A DNA stretch of 64,000 nt from Clostridium gelidum (GCF_019977655.1 NZ_AP024849.1:4621001-4685000); one strand, 5' to 3'; counted from the stretch's first letter, positions 1-9,233 are shown. A program made the numbers and translations. The notes: a model not told the origin generated them from the letters alone.

Positions 1-13
1 TAAATATATACAC

Positions 14-47
14 AAAAAAAACCGTACTGTTAATTTTCACAGTACGG
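14..47 (-). terminator. intrinsic terminator of trxB
   Basis: A perfect 9-bp stem (22-30 with 39-47, CCGTACTGT/ACAGTACGG) with an 8-nt loop is followed on the minus strand by a run of eight T residues. It lies about 75 nt past the trxB stop codon. Confidence 0.9.
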
Positions 48-120
48 TAGTGTTTTCTATTATTAATAATTTCATAACTATTTTAGAAATAAACTTTTAT
101 TTAGTTAAATTTGTTCCTTT

Positions 121-1029
121 CTAGTGATTTATCAAATATTTTTCTGCTTCATATATGCTAACTGCGCCATCAGCTGCTGCTGTTAATACTTGTCTAACCG
201 ATTTTGTACGAATATCTCCAATTGCAAATATTCCATCTACACTTGTTTTGCAGCTTTCATCTGCAATAATATACCCTTGTTTATTTAAATCAACTAAACC
301 TTTAACAAGATCTGTTGATGGGCTACTTCCAACTGCTACAAAAAGACCATTCATTTCCAATTCAATTATTTTATTTTCCTTAGTATTTGTAACTTGTATT
401 CCATTTAAATTTCCTTCTCCATTAAGTTTTGTAACTGTGCTATTCCAAAGTATTTCTACATTTTCAGTACTAAACAGTTTTTCTTGTGCAACTTTATTAG
501 CTGTTAGAGAATCGCTTCTACTAATCAAATAAACTTTCTCAGCTATTCTTGAAAGATGGAGTGCATCTTCTACAGCTGTGTCTCCACCACCTACAACAGA
601 TACTACTTTATTTCTAAAAAATCCACCGTCACAAGTAGCACAATATGATATTCCTCTTCCACCTAATATATCTTCTCTATCAAGTCCTAACTTTCTAGGC
701 TTAGCTCCCATTGATAAAATGACTACTTTAGTTTCATAGGTTTCAGTATCAGTTATAACCTTTTTAACATCTCCATCAAGCTGTATATCTAGAACTTCTT
801 TATATTCCATAGTTCCACCAAACTTCTTTGCATGCTCATACATAATATTAGCAAGATCTGATCCTGTTATATCTATAAAACCCGGATAATTTTCAACTTC
901 ATTAGTAGTCACCATTTGACCACCTTGAAATTGTTTTTCAATCATTAGAGCATCTAATTGTGCTCGACCTGCATACAATGCTGCAACTAAACCTGCTGGC
1001 CCTCCGCCAATAATAATAATATCTTTCAT
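121..1029 (-). CDS. trxB: thioredoxin reductase (NADPH, FAD)
   Basis: Flavoprotein disulfide reductase that passes electrons from NADPH through FAD to thioredoxin in the cytosol. The 302-residue protein has the N-terminal FAD-binding GGGPAG motif (residues 8-13), the redox pair Cys130-Ala-Thr-Cys133 followed by Asp-Gly, a second nucleotide-binding GGGDTA motif near residue 147, and a C-terminal GDIR FAD motif, all in low-molecular-weight TrxB order. The length is normal. The ATG is preceded by GAGGAAAAGA. It is monocistronic, with its own promoter and terminator. The ferredoxin-dependent clostridial variant cannot be excluded without checking the NADPH-binding residues. Confidence 0.95.
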   Translation of the reverse strand: MKDIIIIGGGPAGLVAALYAGRAQLDALMIEKQFQGGQMVTTNEVENYPGFIDITGSDLANIMYEHAKKFGGTMEYKEVLDIQLDGDVKKVITDTETYETKVVILSMGAKPRKLGLDREDILGGRGISYCATCDGGFFRNKVVSVVGGGDTAVEDALHLSRIAEKVYLISRSDSLTANKVAQEKLFSTENVEILWNSTVTKLNGEGNLNGIQVTNTKENKIIELEMNGLFVAVGSSPSTDLVKGLVDLNKQGYIIADESCKTSVDGIFAIGDIRTKSVRQVLTAAADGAVSIYEAEKYLINH

Positions 1030-1155
1030 TCTTTTCCTCTCCCTCTTTTATTTTATATATTTTATCTTAATCTATTTGATTACAAATTATTCATTAAAAT
1101 TACTTTTATATTGTTTATCTAAATTTAATTTTATTAAACTATATTTTATAATCTT

Positions 1156-1184
1156 ATCATAATGCTATAGATATAATTTGTCAA
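1156..1184 (-). promoter_or_regulatory. sigma-A promoter of trxB
   Basis: On the minus strand TTGACA (1179-1184) and TATGAT (1156-1161) are separated by 17 nt, a near-consensus housekeeping promoter about 130 nt upstream of the trxB start. The intervening leader shows no structure I recognise. Confidence 0.75.
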
Positions 1185-1253
1185 TTAGTTTTTACTTTCT
1201 GTTGATAATTATTATTATTTTGTTTTACAACATTTAATAAAAATATAAATTTA

Positions 1254-1287
1254 AAAGGTTGGAGCTAATCTTACCGCTCCAACCTTT
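1254..1287 (-). terminator. terminator after first L,D-transpeptidase gene
   Basis: A perfect 12-bp stem (1254-1265 with 1276-1287) encloses a 10-nt loop, followed on the minus strand by a short T/A-rich tail. It lies 52 nt past the stop of the upstream gene. Confidence 0.8.
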
Positions 1288-1338
1288 ATTTGAATTTAAT
1301 AAATATTGTATATTAGTTAATATTTCTTCTGTTATAAA

Positions 1339-2736
1339 TTACTCATAAAAACAAACAATTGGAGTCCCTGCATCAATGTTCTTAAATATTGTACTTGCTA
1401 ACTCATATGGTGAATTTATACAACCATGAGAACCATTTGTCATATATATGTTTTTCCCAAACTCTGTTCTCCAACTTGCATCATGAATTCCTATATTCCC
1501 ATTAAAAGGCATCCAAAATTCAACTGGTGAACTGTAGTCCTCACCTTTTAAAGTTGCATTTTTTTCTTTATAATTTAATATATAAGTCCCAGCTGGTGTT
1601 AAAGTATTAGTACTTGCATTACCAGAAACAAAGTCTCCTTCTACAACGAGAGCACCATTTTTATAAAACCATAAATGTTGTTTCGTTAAATTAATTTCCA
1701 CATATGTATTACCAATATCATTTTTATCACGTGACATTGCTTTTTGTGAATATATTGGTTCCTTAGTTATTGATTGTCCATTTTTTATGGTTTGAATTAA
1801 ATCTTTCACTTCTTTAGACTTATCAACAATCCATCCATAATTACCCCCACTGACTTTTATTGTTTTTTTAGTGGTAGTAACAAAACCTCTTGTATCCTCA
1901 AATGTATTAAACATACTAGATATCTTATATACATAATTGCTAATTTTTTCTTCATCAAATGTAACTTCCATCTTATCATTAACGTGTAGCCAGTTATGTA
2001 TTTTAGAACCATCTACCACTTCTGTATCATTACCTAATGAATAAGTAATTTTCAAATCTGTATACTTATCAAGTAAATCTTTAGTATCGATAACTTCTTG
2101 TGACTTTGAATTATATTGTGGCTCTTTATAACAATTTTCTGTTTCTAAATTTATTTTTGATTTTGAATTAATAATTGCATCTACTATACTGTCATGTAAA
2201 GCATCTTTATTTATTATATTCCCCTTAACTTCATCTACAATTTCATAGCCATCATCTGTATAATTAAAGCTAGCATTTTTAGGTTCAATTTTATTACTAC
2301 TATCAAAGCAAGACAGCTTGTCAAAACTCTTATTTAACAATTCTTCATCATAAGTCACTACTTTAGACATTACAGGATCTTTTTTCTTAAAAAGTCCAGG
2401 AACCCATGAATTAGTATTCTGTTCATCCTTCAATTCTTTGATTTTGTTTCCATCATATTTTAAACCAATATCAATTGCTTTAATTTGTTCTTTTATATCT
2501 CCCCGTTCTTCTAATTCCAATGAATATGTATCTATTTGCGATGATAGTTCTTTTTCAACTTCCTCAACGGTTTTACCTGCAATATTAATGCCGTTAATTG
2601 TTGAACCAAAATAAAAATTATTTTTAAAATAAATTGTCATACCTAAATATATAATAATTAAAGCACAAAGAGAAATCATAATCCCTGGTACAACTTTACT
2701 GCTTTTACTATTTTTATCTCTTCTTTTTCTTCTCAT
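1339..2736 (-). CDS. L,D-transpeptidase (YkuD domain) with peptidoglycan-binding region
   Basis: Membrane-anchored enzyme predicted to make 3-3 (mDap-mDap) cross-links in peptidoglycan. The 465-residue protein has a short basic N-terminus, one membrane segment (about residues 15-36), a long extracellular region resembling PG_binding_4 repeats, and a C-terminal YkuD domain. The YkuD domain keeps the signature His (IGIHDASW) and the catalytic SHGC motif with Cys439. The architecture matches clostridial Ldt proteins. It has a close paralogue immediately upstream (2894-4279) in the same orientation, but the gap contains a terminator, so each may be separately transcribed. Confidence 0.9.
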   Translation of the reverse strand: MRRKRRDKNSKSSKVVPGIMISLCALIIIYLGMTIYFKNNFYFGSTINGINIAGKTVEEVEKELSSQIDTYSLELEERGDIKEQIKAIDIGLKYDGNKIKELKDEQNTNSWVPGLFKKKDPVMSKVVTYDEELLNKSFDKLSCFDSSNKIEPKNASFNYTDDGYEIVDEVKGNIINKDALHDSIVDAIINSKSKINLETENCYKEPQYNSKSQEVIDTKDLLDKYTDLKITYSLGNDTEVVDGSKIHNWLHVNDKMEVTFDEEKISNYVYKISSMFNTFEDTRGFVTTTKKTIKVSGGNYGWIVDKSKEVKDLIQTIKNGQSITKEPIYSQKAMSRDKNDIGNTYVEINLTKQHLWFYKNGALVVEGDFVSGNASTNTLTPAGTYILNYKEKNATLKGEDYSSPVEFWMPFNGNIGIHDASWRTEFGKNIYMTNGSHGCINSPYELASTIFKNIDAGTPIVCFYE

Positions 2737-2811
2737 TATAATAACTCCCTCCTGTATTGTATTATACTAAAAAATCAAACTTAATAATAGGTGCTTTTTC
2801 TTAAAATAACA

Positions 2812-2836
2812 AAAGACCAACAAAATGCTGATCTTT
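2812..2836 (-). terminator. terminator after second L,D-transpeptidase gene
   Basis: An 8-bp stem (2812-2819 with 2829-2836, one G-U pair) and a 9-nt loop, followed on the minus strand by TTTT-GTTA-TTTT. It lies between the two tandem paralogues. Confidence 0.7.
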
Positions 2837-2893
2837 CTACAAATTATAATTATTTAATATGTGTGAAAAACAGAAATTTCCTTGTTGCCTCAC

Positions 2894-4279
2894 TCAATAA
2901 TAACAAATAATGGGAATTCCACCCTCAATATTATCAAATATTTTATTTGCTAACTCATATGGTGCATTTACACAACCATGAGAGCCATTTGTCCTATAGA
3001 TATTTCCACCAAACTCATACCTCCAGATTGCATCATGAATTCCGATTCCTCCATTAAATGGCATCCAAAAACTTACTTGTGTACTATAATTATCGCCTTT
3101 TAAAGTTGCATCTTTTTGTTTATATTTTAATTTATATATACCTATGGGCGTTGAACAATTATTATTTACATTGCCTGTAACCACATCTCCTTGCACTACA
3201 AGAGAACCATTTTTATAAAACCATAAATGCTGTTTTGCCATATTAATTTCTACATAGGTATTCCCAATATCATTATTACCATGAGCTAGTGCAGCTTGCA
3301 TGTATATTGGTTCTTTGTTTATAGTTTGCCCTTCCTTTATGATTTCAATTAATTCTTTTACTTCATCATTCTTACTAATTGACCAACCATAATCACCGCC
3401 ACTAATTTTTATTGTTGTTCCTAGTGAGGTAATAAAATCTCGAGTCTTGCCAACTGTATCATATGTGCTAGAAAGTTTATCTATATAACTTTTGATTTTT
3501 TTCTCATCAAACGTAATTTCTAAATCTTCATTAGTTTCAATCCAGTTATTTATTGTAGCTCCATTTAAAACTTCTGTCTTATCTCCAAATGTATAAGTTA
3601 TTTCTGAATTTATATATTTATTAAGCATATCTTTAGTATCTATAACTTCCTGGGAATTTGAAGTATATTGTGGATTTTCATAACAATTACTTGCTTCCAA
3701 ATTTATTGTTTTCTCCCCTTTAAGAATTGCATCTATAACCTTATCATATAAAATCTCTTTATTGATTTTGTTTCCCGAAACTTCATCTAAAATCACATAA
3801 CCTTCATCTGTATATTGAAATTTAGAATTTTGCGGTTCAATTATATTACTGCTATCAAAACAAGAGAGTTTATCCAAACATGTTTGCAATAATTCTTCAT
3901 CATAGGTTACTACTTCTGATACTTTTGAATCATTTTTATCAAAAAGTGCAATAATCCATCCAAATGGATTCTGCTTATCTTTTAATTCCTTGACCTTTCC
4001 ATCTGAATTATATTCTAACCCAATATCAGAACCTCTAATTTGTTCTTTTACGTTTTCTCTTTCTTCAAGTTCCAATGTATATTCCTCAACTTCCGCTGGC
4101 ATTTGTTCATTTACTTCTTCCACTGTTTTCCCTGAAACATTGACACAGCTAATTGTTGATCCCAAATAAAAATGATTTGTAAAATACATTGTTATACCAA
4201 CATATATAACAATTAGAGCACAAAAAGAAATTATAATGCCTCTTATAATTTTATTCCATTTACTTTTTTGTTTTTCCAT
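2894..4279 (-). CDS. L,D-transpeptidase (YkuD domain), tandem paralogue
   Basis: Same architecture as its neighbour at 1339-2736: one N-terminal membrane segment, a PG_binding_4-like extracellular region, and a YkuD domain with IGIHDAIW and SHGC (Cys436). The 461-residue product is collinear with the neighbour over its whole length, which shows a tandem duplication. The pair is clearly diverged, most in the extracellular region (for example QNPFGWIIALF against QNTNSWVPGLF). The likely role is 3-3 cross-linking of the cell wall. Whether the copies differ in timing, such as vegetative versus sporulating cells, cannot be read from the sequence. Confidence 0.9.
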   Translation of the reverse strand: MEKQKSKWNKIIRGIIISFCALIVIYVGITMYFTNHFYLGSTISCVNVSGKTVEEVNEQMPAEVEEYTLELEERENVKEQIRGSDIGLEYNSDGKVKELKDKQNPFGWIIALFDKNDSKVSEVVTYDEELLQTCLDKLSCFDSSNIIEPQNSKFQYTDEGYVILDEVSGNKINKEILYDKVIDAILKGEKTINLEASNCYENPQYTSNSQEVIDTKDMLNKYINSEITYTFGDKTEVLNGATINNWIETNEDLEITFDEKKIKSYIDKLSSTYDTVGKTRDFITSLGTTIKISGGDYGWSISKNDEVKELIEIIKEGQTINKEPIYMQAALAHGNNDIGNTYVEINMAKQHLWFYKNGSLVVQGDVVTGNVNNNCSTPIGIYKLKYKQKDATLKGDNYSTQVSFWMPFNGGIGIHDAIWRYEFGGNIYRTNGSHGCVNAPYELANKIFDNIEGGIPIICYY

Positions 4280-4441
4280 AATAACGCTCTCACCCCCGTT
4301 ACTATTATACCAAAATTTGGAAGGAGTTATTTGTCTTTTTAATGATTATTAAACTCTTTTATCTTCCTTTTACCTACAATATAATACTTATTGTTTCTTA
4401 CTTATTTAAAAAAATATATCCTAACAAAAAATAATAGCAAC

Positions 4442-4496
4442 AAAAAAACTTATACTAACAAATTTATAATAGCATAAGTTTTTTTTATTTTCTCAC
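4442..4496 (-). terminator. terminator after aldehyde dehydrogenase
   Basis: An A-run plus CTTAT (4442-4453) pairs with ATAAG plus a T-run (4484-4496) across a 30-nt loop. It has A and T tracts on both sides, so it could work in both directions. It lies about 55 nt past the aldehyde dehydrogenase stop. Confidence 0.65.
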
Positions 4497-4550
4497 TCAT
4501 ATTTGCAATATCTTTATTTTATAAGTTCTTGGTTACACTTCGTGCTTTTT

Positions 4551-5927
4551 TTAACTGTGTATAACTTTTCTCAAAAGATTAATCTTATCTTTAAACGGTG
4601 CAAATCTAAATGAAAATTCAATATATGTTCCTCTCTCCACTACACTTTTTTCATGTGTAAATGTATCAAAACTTTTCTTTCCATGATATGAACCCATTCC
4701 ACTTGTTCCGACTCCTCCAAAAGGAAGATTAGATGTTCCAACATGAAGCACCGTATCATTTATAGTAACACCTCCTGATGATGTTTCTCTTATGACCTTT
4801 TCTATATTCTTTTTTTCTTCTGAAAAATAATATAATGCTAAAGGCTTATCTCTTTTATTCACATATTTTATTACTTCATTCAAATTATTAAAAGTCATAA
4901 CTGGAAATATTGGTCCAAATATTTCTTTCTTTAATACACTTGTTTCCTCTTTTACATCTGTTAAAATAGTTGGTTCAAAATATAATGTTTCCTCATCATA
5001 ACTTCCACCATAATATATATTCCCATCTTTTAAATATCCAGATAATCTTTTTATTTCACGGCTACTTATTATTCTAGGATAGTCTTTACTTGCTTTAATG
5101 TTTTCTCCATATTGAAGCTTAAATTCTTTTACTATTAACTTTAAAAATTCTTCTTTAACTTCATTTTGTATAAATAAGTAATCTGGTGCAACACAAGTTT
5201 GTCCAGCATTTAATAATTTTCCCCAGACAATTCGTTTTGCTGCCTTTTCTAAATTAGCATCCTTATCTATAATACACGGACTTTTTCCACCTAATTCTAA
5301 AGTTACAGGAATCAATCTTTTTGATGATTTCTCCATTATTATTTTGCCAACCTTTATGCTCCCAGTAAAGAATATATAATCAAATTCCTGTTCTAACAAT
5401 TCTTCAACACATTCTTTTCCTTCATTTGCACCCACTACTGTTACATATTCTTCATTAAAATTTTCATTTATAATCTTTTCTATTATTCTTGATGTATTTA
5501 CTGTATGCTCTGAAGGTTTAATTATTGCAGTATTTCCTGCAGCTATAGCCCCTATTAAAGGAGAAATAACCAATTGAAATGGATAATTAAACGGTCCTAT
5601 TATTAAAACTGTACCATACGGCTCTTTTACAATATAATTTTTGCTTGGAAAAAACATAACTGAGCTTTTAACTCTTTTTCTTTTGCTCCATTTTTCAATA
5701 TTTTTTAAATGCATGTTTATTTCTTCATACAACACACCAATTTCTGTAAGATAACTTTCAAATTCAGATTTGTTCAAATCTTTTTTTAGGGCATTCATTA
5801 TTTCTTGCTCATTATCCTTTATTATTCTTTTGAGCTTCATTAAATTTTGCTTTCTAAAGTTTATATTCGATTGTTCACCCTTTTGAAAATATTCCTTTTG
5901 TTTGCTCACTAATTCATTAATTTCCAT
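4551..5927 (-). CDS. NAD(P)-dependent aldehyde dehydrogenase, ALDH3-like
   Basis: Oxidises aldehydes to acids with NAD(P)+. The 458-residue chain has the substrate/cofactor motif GPFNYPFQL (about residue 111), the ELGGKSP motif with the general-base Glu (about 211), and the catalytic Cys in NAGQTCVAP (about 240-248). The short length and C-terminal basic/hydrophobic tail resemble the ALDH3/YwdH group, which prefers medium or long-chain aldehydes. It starts 54 nt after the ArsA-like gene at 5982-7142 with no clear terminator between, so co-transcription is possible. Confidence 0.88.
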   Translation of the reverse strand: MEINELVSKQKEYFQKGEQSNINFRKQNLMKLKRIIKDNEQEIMNALKKDLNKSEFESYLTEIGVLYEEINMHLKNIEKWSKRKRVKSSVMFFPSKNYIVKEPYGTVLIIGPFNYPFQLVISPLIGAIAAGNTAIIKPSEHTVNTSRIIEKIINENFNEEYVTVVGANEGKECVEELLEQEFDYIFFTGSIKVGKIIMEKSSKRLIPVTLELGGKSPCIIDKDANLEKAAKRIVWGKLLNAGQTCVAPDYLFIQNEVKEEFLKLIVKEFKLQYGENIKASKDYPRIISSREIKRLSGYLKDGNIYYGGSYDEETLYFEPTILTDVKEETSVLKKEIFGPIFPVMTFNNLNEVIKYVNKRDKPLALYYFSEEKKNIEKVIRETSSGGVTINDTVLHVGTSNLPFGGVGTSGMGSYHGKKSFDTFTHEKSVVERGTYIEFSFRFAPFKDKINLLRKVIHS

Positions 5928-5981
5928 AATTACTCCTTTAACATTCTAATTTATTATTATACTTGCCATGTCTAAAAATTG

Positions 5982-7142
5982 TTAAGCAAAATAAATATTC
6001 AACTTATCCTTCTCATATTTTGCACTTGTTATTTCTTTAGATTGAAGCTTAGTTGGCAATACAAGGCTTCTTCTTTCATTTTTAATCGATATTGTAATTT
6101 CATCACCGTTTTGTGATAGATTTAACTCATTTTTATCTACGAATGGCATATTTATACTGAGTTTATATCCATTTTCATGCTTTTTAACTGTAAATATTTT
6201 ATCTTTATAAAGCACGTCCTCTGGTTTAACTTCTCTATAAATTTCATTTGCAACTTTTTGAAGCATTTCATATTTCCTAAGTTCATTATCCATTAATTCT
6301 AATTTGAAGATAGGTATGCCTTTAAAGCTATCATTAATATCTTGAATACTTTCTTTTTGAATCTTTTCCCATCTTTCAAAATAGCCCTTTAAAGATTCCT
6401 GTGGAAAAATCTTATTTATTATAATTCCATCAACATTATAATCAAAAAGATGAAGATAAGAAAAACTTCTTTTAGCTTCCTTTACAACAATTTTTTCAGG
6501 AGTAGTTACTATTCTTATACTAACTATATCCTTATTAAGCATAAGACAATGAAGTTCATCGATTTTAGAATATAGTCTTTCAATTTCATCAAATGTATCA
6601 TCTGTAGGCATTGGTATTTTAATAGTAGCTTCAATAATTGGTTTTACAATCTTAGCTGCCTTTCTTTTAAAAGGAAATATTTTTTCCATCCACCATTTAA
6701 ATAAATCAGGGAATTTAAGTAGCGACATAGTTTCTCCTGTAGGAGCACAATCTACTATCAAAACATCATATTTTCCATCATCATGTATTTCCTTAATCTT
6801 AATTAATGATAGTAATTCTTCAAATCCAGGAAATACTAATAATTCTTCACTTTCTATAGTTTCCTTTGATTTTAATACCATGAGTTTTTCAATATACCCC
6901 TTTAGGTTCCCCCAGGTATTCTCATTTTCTATAACAGTATCTATTTCCATTGCATAAAGATTATCGGATATTTTCAAAGGTTCATTACCTAATTTCATAT
7001 CAAAGGAGTCACTTAAACTATGAGCTTGATCTGTACTCATAACTAATACTTTCTTGCCTTCACTAGCAATTTTACATGCTGTGGCAGCAGCGATGCTAGT
7101 TTTACCAACGCCACCTTTTCCTGTATATAATATTATTCTCAT
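5982..7142 (-). CDS. ArsA/Get3-like ATPase with C-terminal HSP20-like domain
   Basis: Member of the SIMIBI ATPase class that includes arsenite pump ATPase ArsA and tail-anchored-protein chaperone Get3. The deviant Walker A GKGGVGKT (residues 8-15) keeps the signature lysine needed for dimeric hydrolysis; DCAPTGETMSLLKFP near residue 130 is the switch region. The C-terminal 65 residues resemble the small-heat-shock-like ArsA_HSP20 domain. There is no arsB, arsR or arsD nearby and I see no metal-binding cysteine triad, so arsenite export is unlikely. Together with 7160-7420 and 7432-8598 it forms a three-gene unit. Confidence 0.85.
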   Translation of the reverse strand: MRIILYTGKGGVGKTSIAAATACKIASEGKKVLVMSTDQAHSLSDSFDMKLGNEPLKISDNLYAMEIDTVIENENTWGNLKGYIEKLMVLKSKETIESEELLVFPGFEELLSLIKIKEIHDDGKYDVLIVDCAPTGETMSLLKFPDLFKWWMEKIFPFKRKAAKIVKPIIEATIKIPMPTDDTFDEIERLYSKIDELHCLMLNKDIVSIRIVTTPEKIVVKEAKRSFSYLHLFDYNVDGIIINKIFPQESLKGYFERWEKIQKESIQDINDSFKGIPIFKLELMDNELRKYEMLQKVANEIYREVKPEDVLYKDKIFTVKKHENGYKLSINMPFVDKNELNLSQNGDEITISIKNERRSLVLPTKLQSKEITSAKYEKDKLNIYFA

Positions 7143-7159
7143 ATTTAATCACTCCTTCC

Positions 7160-7420
7160 TCAATTAAAATCCACACTTATTTTTTTGATATTTTTATTAG
7201 TTGTATTTGTTTCATTATCTATATCACATTTACTTTTATTAGTATTTGTGTTTTGCATATCTTCTTTTATAATTTCAATTGCTACATTTTTTATAAGATC
7301 AAATGCTTCCTTTTGAAAAGAATCTATTCTATTCTTAATAGTCTCCGGCATTATTTCTTTAATAGCTTCGTACTCAAGTTTCTTAGCTTTTATCATCTTT
7401 TTAACAAACTCTTTATTCAT
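7160..7420 (-). CDS. small hypothetical protein between two ArsA-like genes
   Basis: I do not recognise this 86-residue protein. The N-terminal 55 residues are charged and likely alpha-helical (many Lys, Glu and Ile/Leu in heptad-like spacing); the C-terminal 30 residues are Asn/Thr/Lys-rich and probably disordered. There is no signal peptide, membrane segment or cysteine cluster. It lies 11 nt after the stop of the upstream ArsA-like gene and 17 nt before the next one, with a good AAGGGGTG ribosome binding site, so it is almost certainly translated as part of that operon. A partner or client of the flanking ATPases is a guess. Confidence 0.75.
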   Translation of the reverse strand: MNKEFVKKMIKAKKLEYEAIKEIMPETIKNRIDSFQKEAFDLIKNVAIEIIKEDMQNTNTNKSKCDIDNETNTTNKNIKKISVDFN

Positions 7421-7431
7421 AAAAACACCCC

Positions 7432-8598
7432 TTATTCAAAAATGATACTTAATTTTTCATCTTCTAACTTTGCAGATGAAATTGAATATTTTCTTATTAC
7501 ATTAGGTATAGGAATATTTCTCTTGAAATTTCCTATTTTTATAATGATGTCTGTACCAGACTCTAATAAATCAAAGTCAGTTTTATCAGCAAAAGGTATA
7601 TAAATCTCAAGGCGATACCCATTTTCTATCTTTTCAAAAGTCTCATTTGGTGTTGTTTTGAGAACTTCAAATAAATGTTCATCAGTTAGAGAATCTTTTG
7701 CAATTCTATCTAATCCCTCAATTCCATTTATATCAACCTCATACCACTTTATTTTATATGTAGGAATACTTCCAAATACACAATTTAGTTCATCTAAATA
7801 ATCATTTTGGAGCTGTTTCCATTTATCAAAAAAACTATTTTCTATATCTTGAGGAATTATTCTATTAATATATAATCCATCAACATTGAAATTATATAAA
7901 TTTAAATACATATAACTTCTCTTACTTTCCTCTACAACCATTTTTTCTGGTATTGTGACAATTCTAATGCTACATACATCTTTGTTTTTTAAAAGTTCTT
8001 GTAAACTACCAAGTTTAACATATAACTTTTCAACATCATTCATGGCAATTTCATCTGGCATCTCAAGCTTAAATGCTATTTTAGAAATTGGTCTTAACAC
8101 TTTTAAAGCTATCTTTTCTATTGGAAATAATTTTTCCATATACCAAGAAAGAAGTTCTGGAAATTTTAATAAAGATAAGGTTTCTCCTGTTGGAGCACAA
8201 TCAACAATTATTAAATCATATATATTTTTATCATATAGTTCTTTAATCTTAATTAATGAAAATAATTCTTCAATGCCAGGAAACACAACTATATCTTCTA
8301 GACTCTCAGAACTTTCTTCATCTAAGTTTGGAATCATATTTTTAAATGCTTTAGAAATACTTCCATAATGCTTATCCATTTCATGATTTGGATCTATTTC
8401 TAAGGCATAAAGATTATTTATGACCTCTACAGGCTCTTCCTTTATTTTCTTTTCAAATATATCACTTAAATTGTGAGCCATATCTGTACTTACAATTAAT
8501 GTTTTTTTGCCTCCCTTAGCAGCCTTAACTGCATGTGCTGCAGCAGTACTTGTTTTTCCCACTCCACCTTTTCCTGTGAAAATAATAATTCTACCCAT
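7432..8598 (-). CDS. ArsA/Get3-like ATPase, first gene of the operon
   Basis: A 388-residue paralogue of 5982-7142 with the same layout: GKGGVGKT at residues 9-16, DCAPTGETLSLLKFP in the middle, and a C-terminal HSP20-like beta domain. Having two complete non-identical copies suggests either a heterodimer or two client specificities, since Get3/ArsA enzymes work as dimers or tandem fusions. The start is preceded by AAGGAGGGCT. A TACTTCGAG motif shared with the marR promoter lies upstream (8637-8645), which suggests control by the MarR regulator at 8706-9206. Confidence 0.85.
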   Translation of the reverse strand: MGRIIIFTGKGGVGKTSTAAAHAVKAAKGGKKTLIVSTDMAHNLSDIFEKKIKEEPVEVINNLYALEIDPNHEMDKHYGSISKAFKNMIPNLDEESSESLEDIVVFPGIEELFSLIKIKELYDKNIYDLIIVDCAPTGETLSLLKFPELLSWYMEKLFPIEKIALKVLRPISKIAFKLEMPDEIAMNDVEKLYVKLGSLQELLKNKDVCSIRIVTIPEKMVVEESKRSYMYLNLYNFNVDGLYINRIIPQDIENSFFDKWKQLQNDYLDELNCVFGSIPTYKIKWYEVDINGIEGLDRIAKDSLTDEHLFEVLKTTPNETFEKIENGYRLEIYIPFADKTDFDLLESGTDIIIKIGNFKRNIPIPNVIRKYSISSAKLEDEKLSIIFE

Positions 8599-8636
8599 AA
8601 TAGCCCTCCTTAATTCGCTTTACGATTAGTTCTCCT

Positions 8637-8645
8637 CTCGAAGTA
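8637..8645 (-). promoter_or_regulatory. candidate MarR operator upstream of ArsA operon
   Basis: TACTTCGAG on the minus strand, 39 nt before the ArsA-like start. It is identical to two copies in the marR promoter (9234-9242 and 9258-9266). An upstream TATATA could be the -10, but its -35 is poor. Confidence 0.55.
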
Positions 8646-8657
8646 CTTTTTATATAA

Positions 8658-8676
8658 AAAGTGGCATTGCCACTTT
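8658..8676 (-). terminator. 19-bp palindrome after marR: terminator or operator
   Basis: A perfect palindrome (9-bp arms, AAAGTGGCA and its complement, one central base) followed by TTTTT on the minus strand, 30 nt past the marR stop. A terminator is the simplest reading. It also lies where the promoter spacer of the ArsA operon could be, so a regulator-binding role is possible. Confidence 0.6.
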
Positions 8677-8705
8677 AATAAATGTTTCAAATCTTGATTG
8701 ATTTA

Positions 8706-9206
8706 TTATTCAATTATTATTCTTTTAACTTTTTTAACTGGTTTCTCTTCATCTTCAGACCTATCCATACCCATTTTTAATGTATGAATCACCTTATTAA
8801 CTATACTTATAGCAACACTTTTCTCCTCTTCAGTTAAGGAACTATATACTTTCTTAACATAATACTCAATTTGCTTTTTCTCATCCCTTATGAATTCTTG
8901 ACCATTTTGAGTTAGGTTAATCATTACTATTCTCTTATCTTCAGTATCTCTTGTTCTTTCAACTATCATCTTTTTTTCTAATCTAGTAATTACACCAGTC
9001 GCAGTATTTAAAGGAGCATTAATATATTCAGCAACTTCACTCATATTTACTTTATTTTTTCTATATATAAGTAACATTGCTAATATTTCATTCTTAGAAT
9101 AATCTAAAAAAACACTACTCCATTGATCTGGGAATAATAAGAATTTGAATTCATCTATATATTTGAAAATTATTGATTCAATATTGAAATCTTTATTAGT
9201 TGTCAT
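8706..9206 (-). CDS. MarR family transcriptional regulator
   Basis: A 166-residue winged-helix regulator. An N-terminal dimerisation helix region is followed by the MarR DNA-binding core: MSEVAEYINAPLNTATGVITRLEKK is the helix-turn-helix and the wing carries the TRDTEDKRIVMINLT signature with the conserved Asp-x-Arg. The C-terminal helices complete the dimer. The basic tail (KPVKKVKRIIIE) is unusual. It is encoded just upstream of the ArsA-like operon and has two copies of a 9-bp motif in its own promoter, so it probably represses itself and the ArsA operon. The effector is unknown. Confidence 0.9.
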   Translation of the reverse strand: MTTNKDFNIESIIFKYIDEFKFLLFPDQWSSVFLDYSKNEILAMLLIYRKNKVNMSEVAEYINAPLNTATGVITRLEKKMIVERTRDTEDKRIVMINLTQNGQEFIRDEKKQIEYYVKKVYSSLTEEEKSVAISIVNKVIHTLKMGMDRSEDEEKPVKKVKRIIIE

Positions 9207-9233
9207 GACAGTTCTCCTTTATATAGTTCTCTT

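Noticed and set aside
155..532. 125-codon plus-strand ORF opposite trxB
   Set aside because: Antisense shadow of a conserved gene; low-complexity composition and no ribosome binding site.
5982..8598. Arsenic resistance operon
   Set aside because: ArsA-like ATPases are present but there is no arsB, arsC, arsD or ArsR, and the cysteine triad of true ArsA is not visible.
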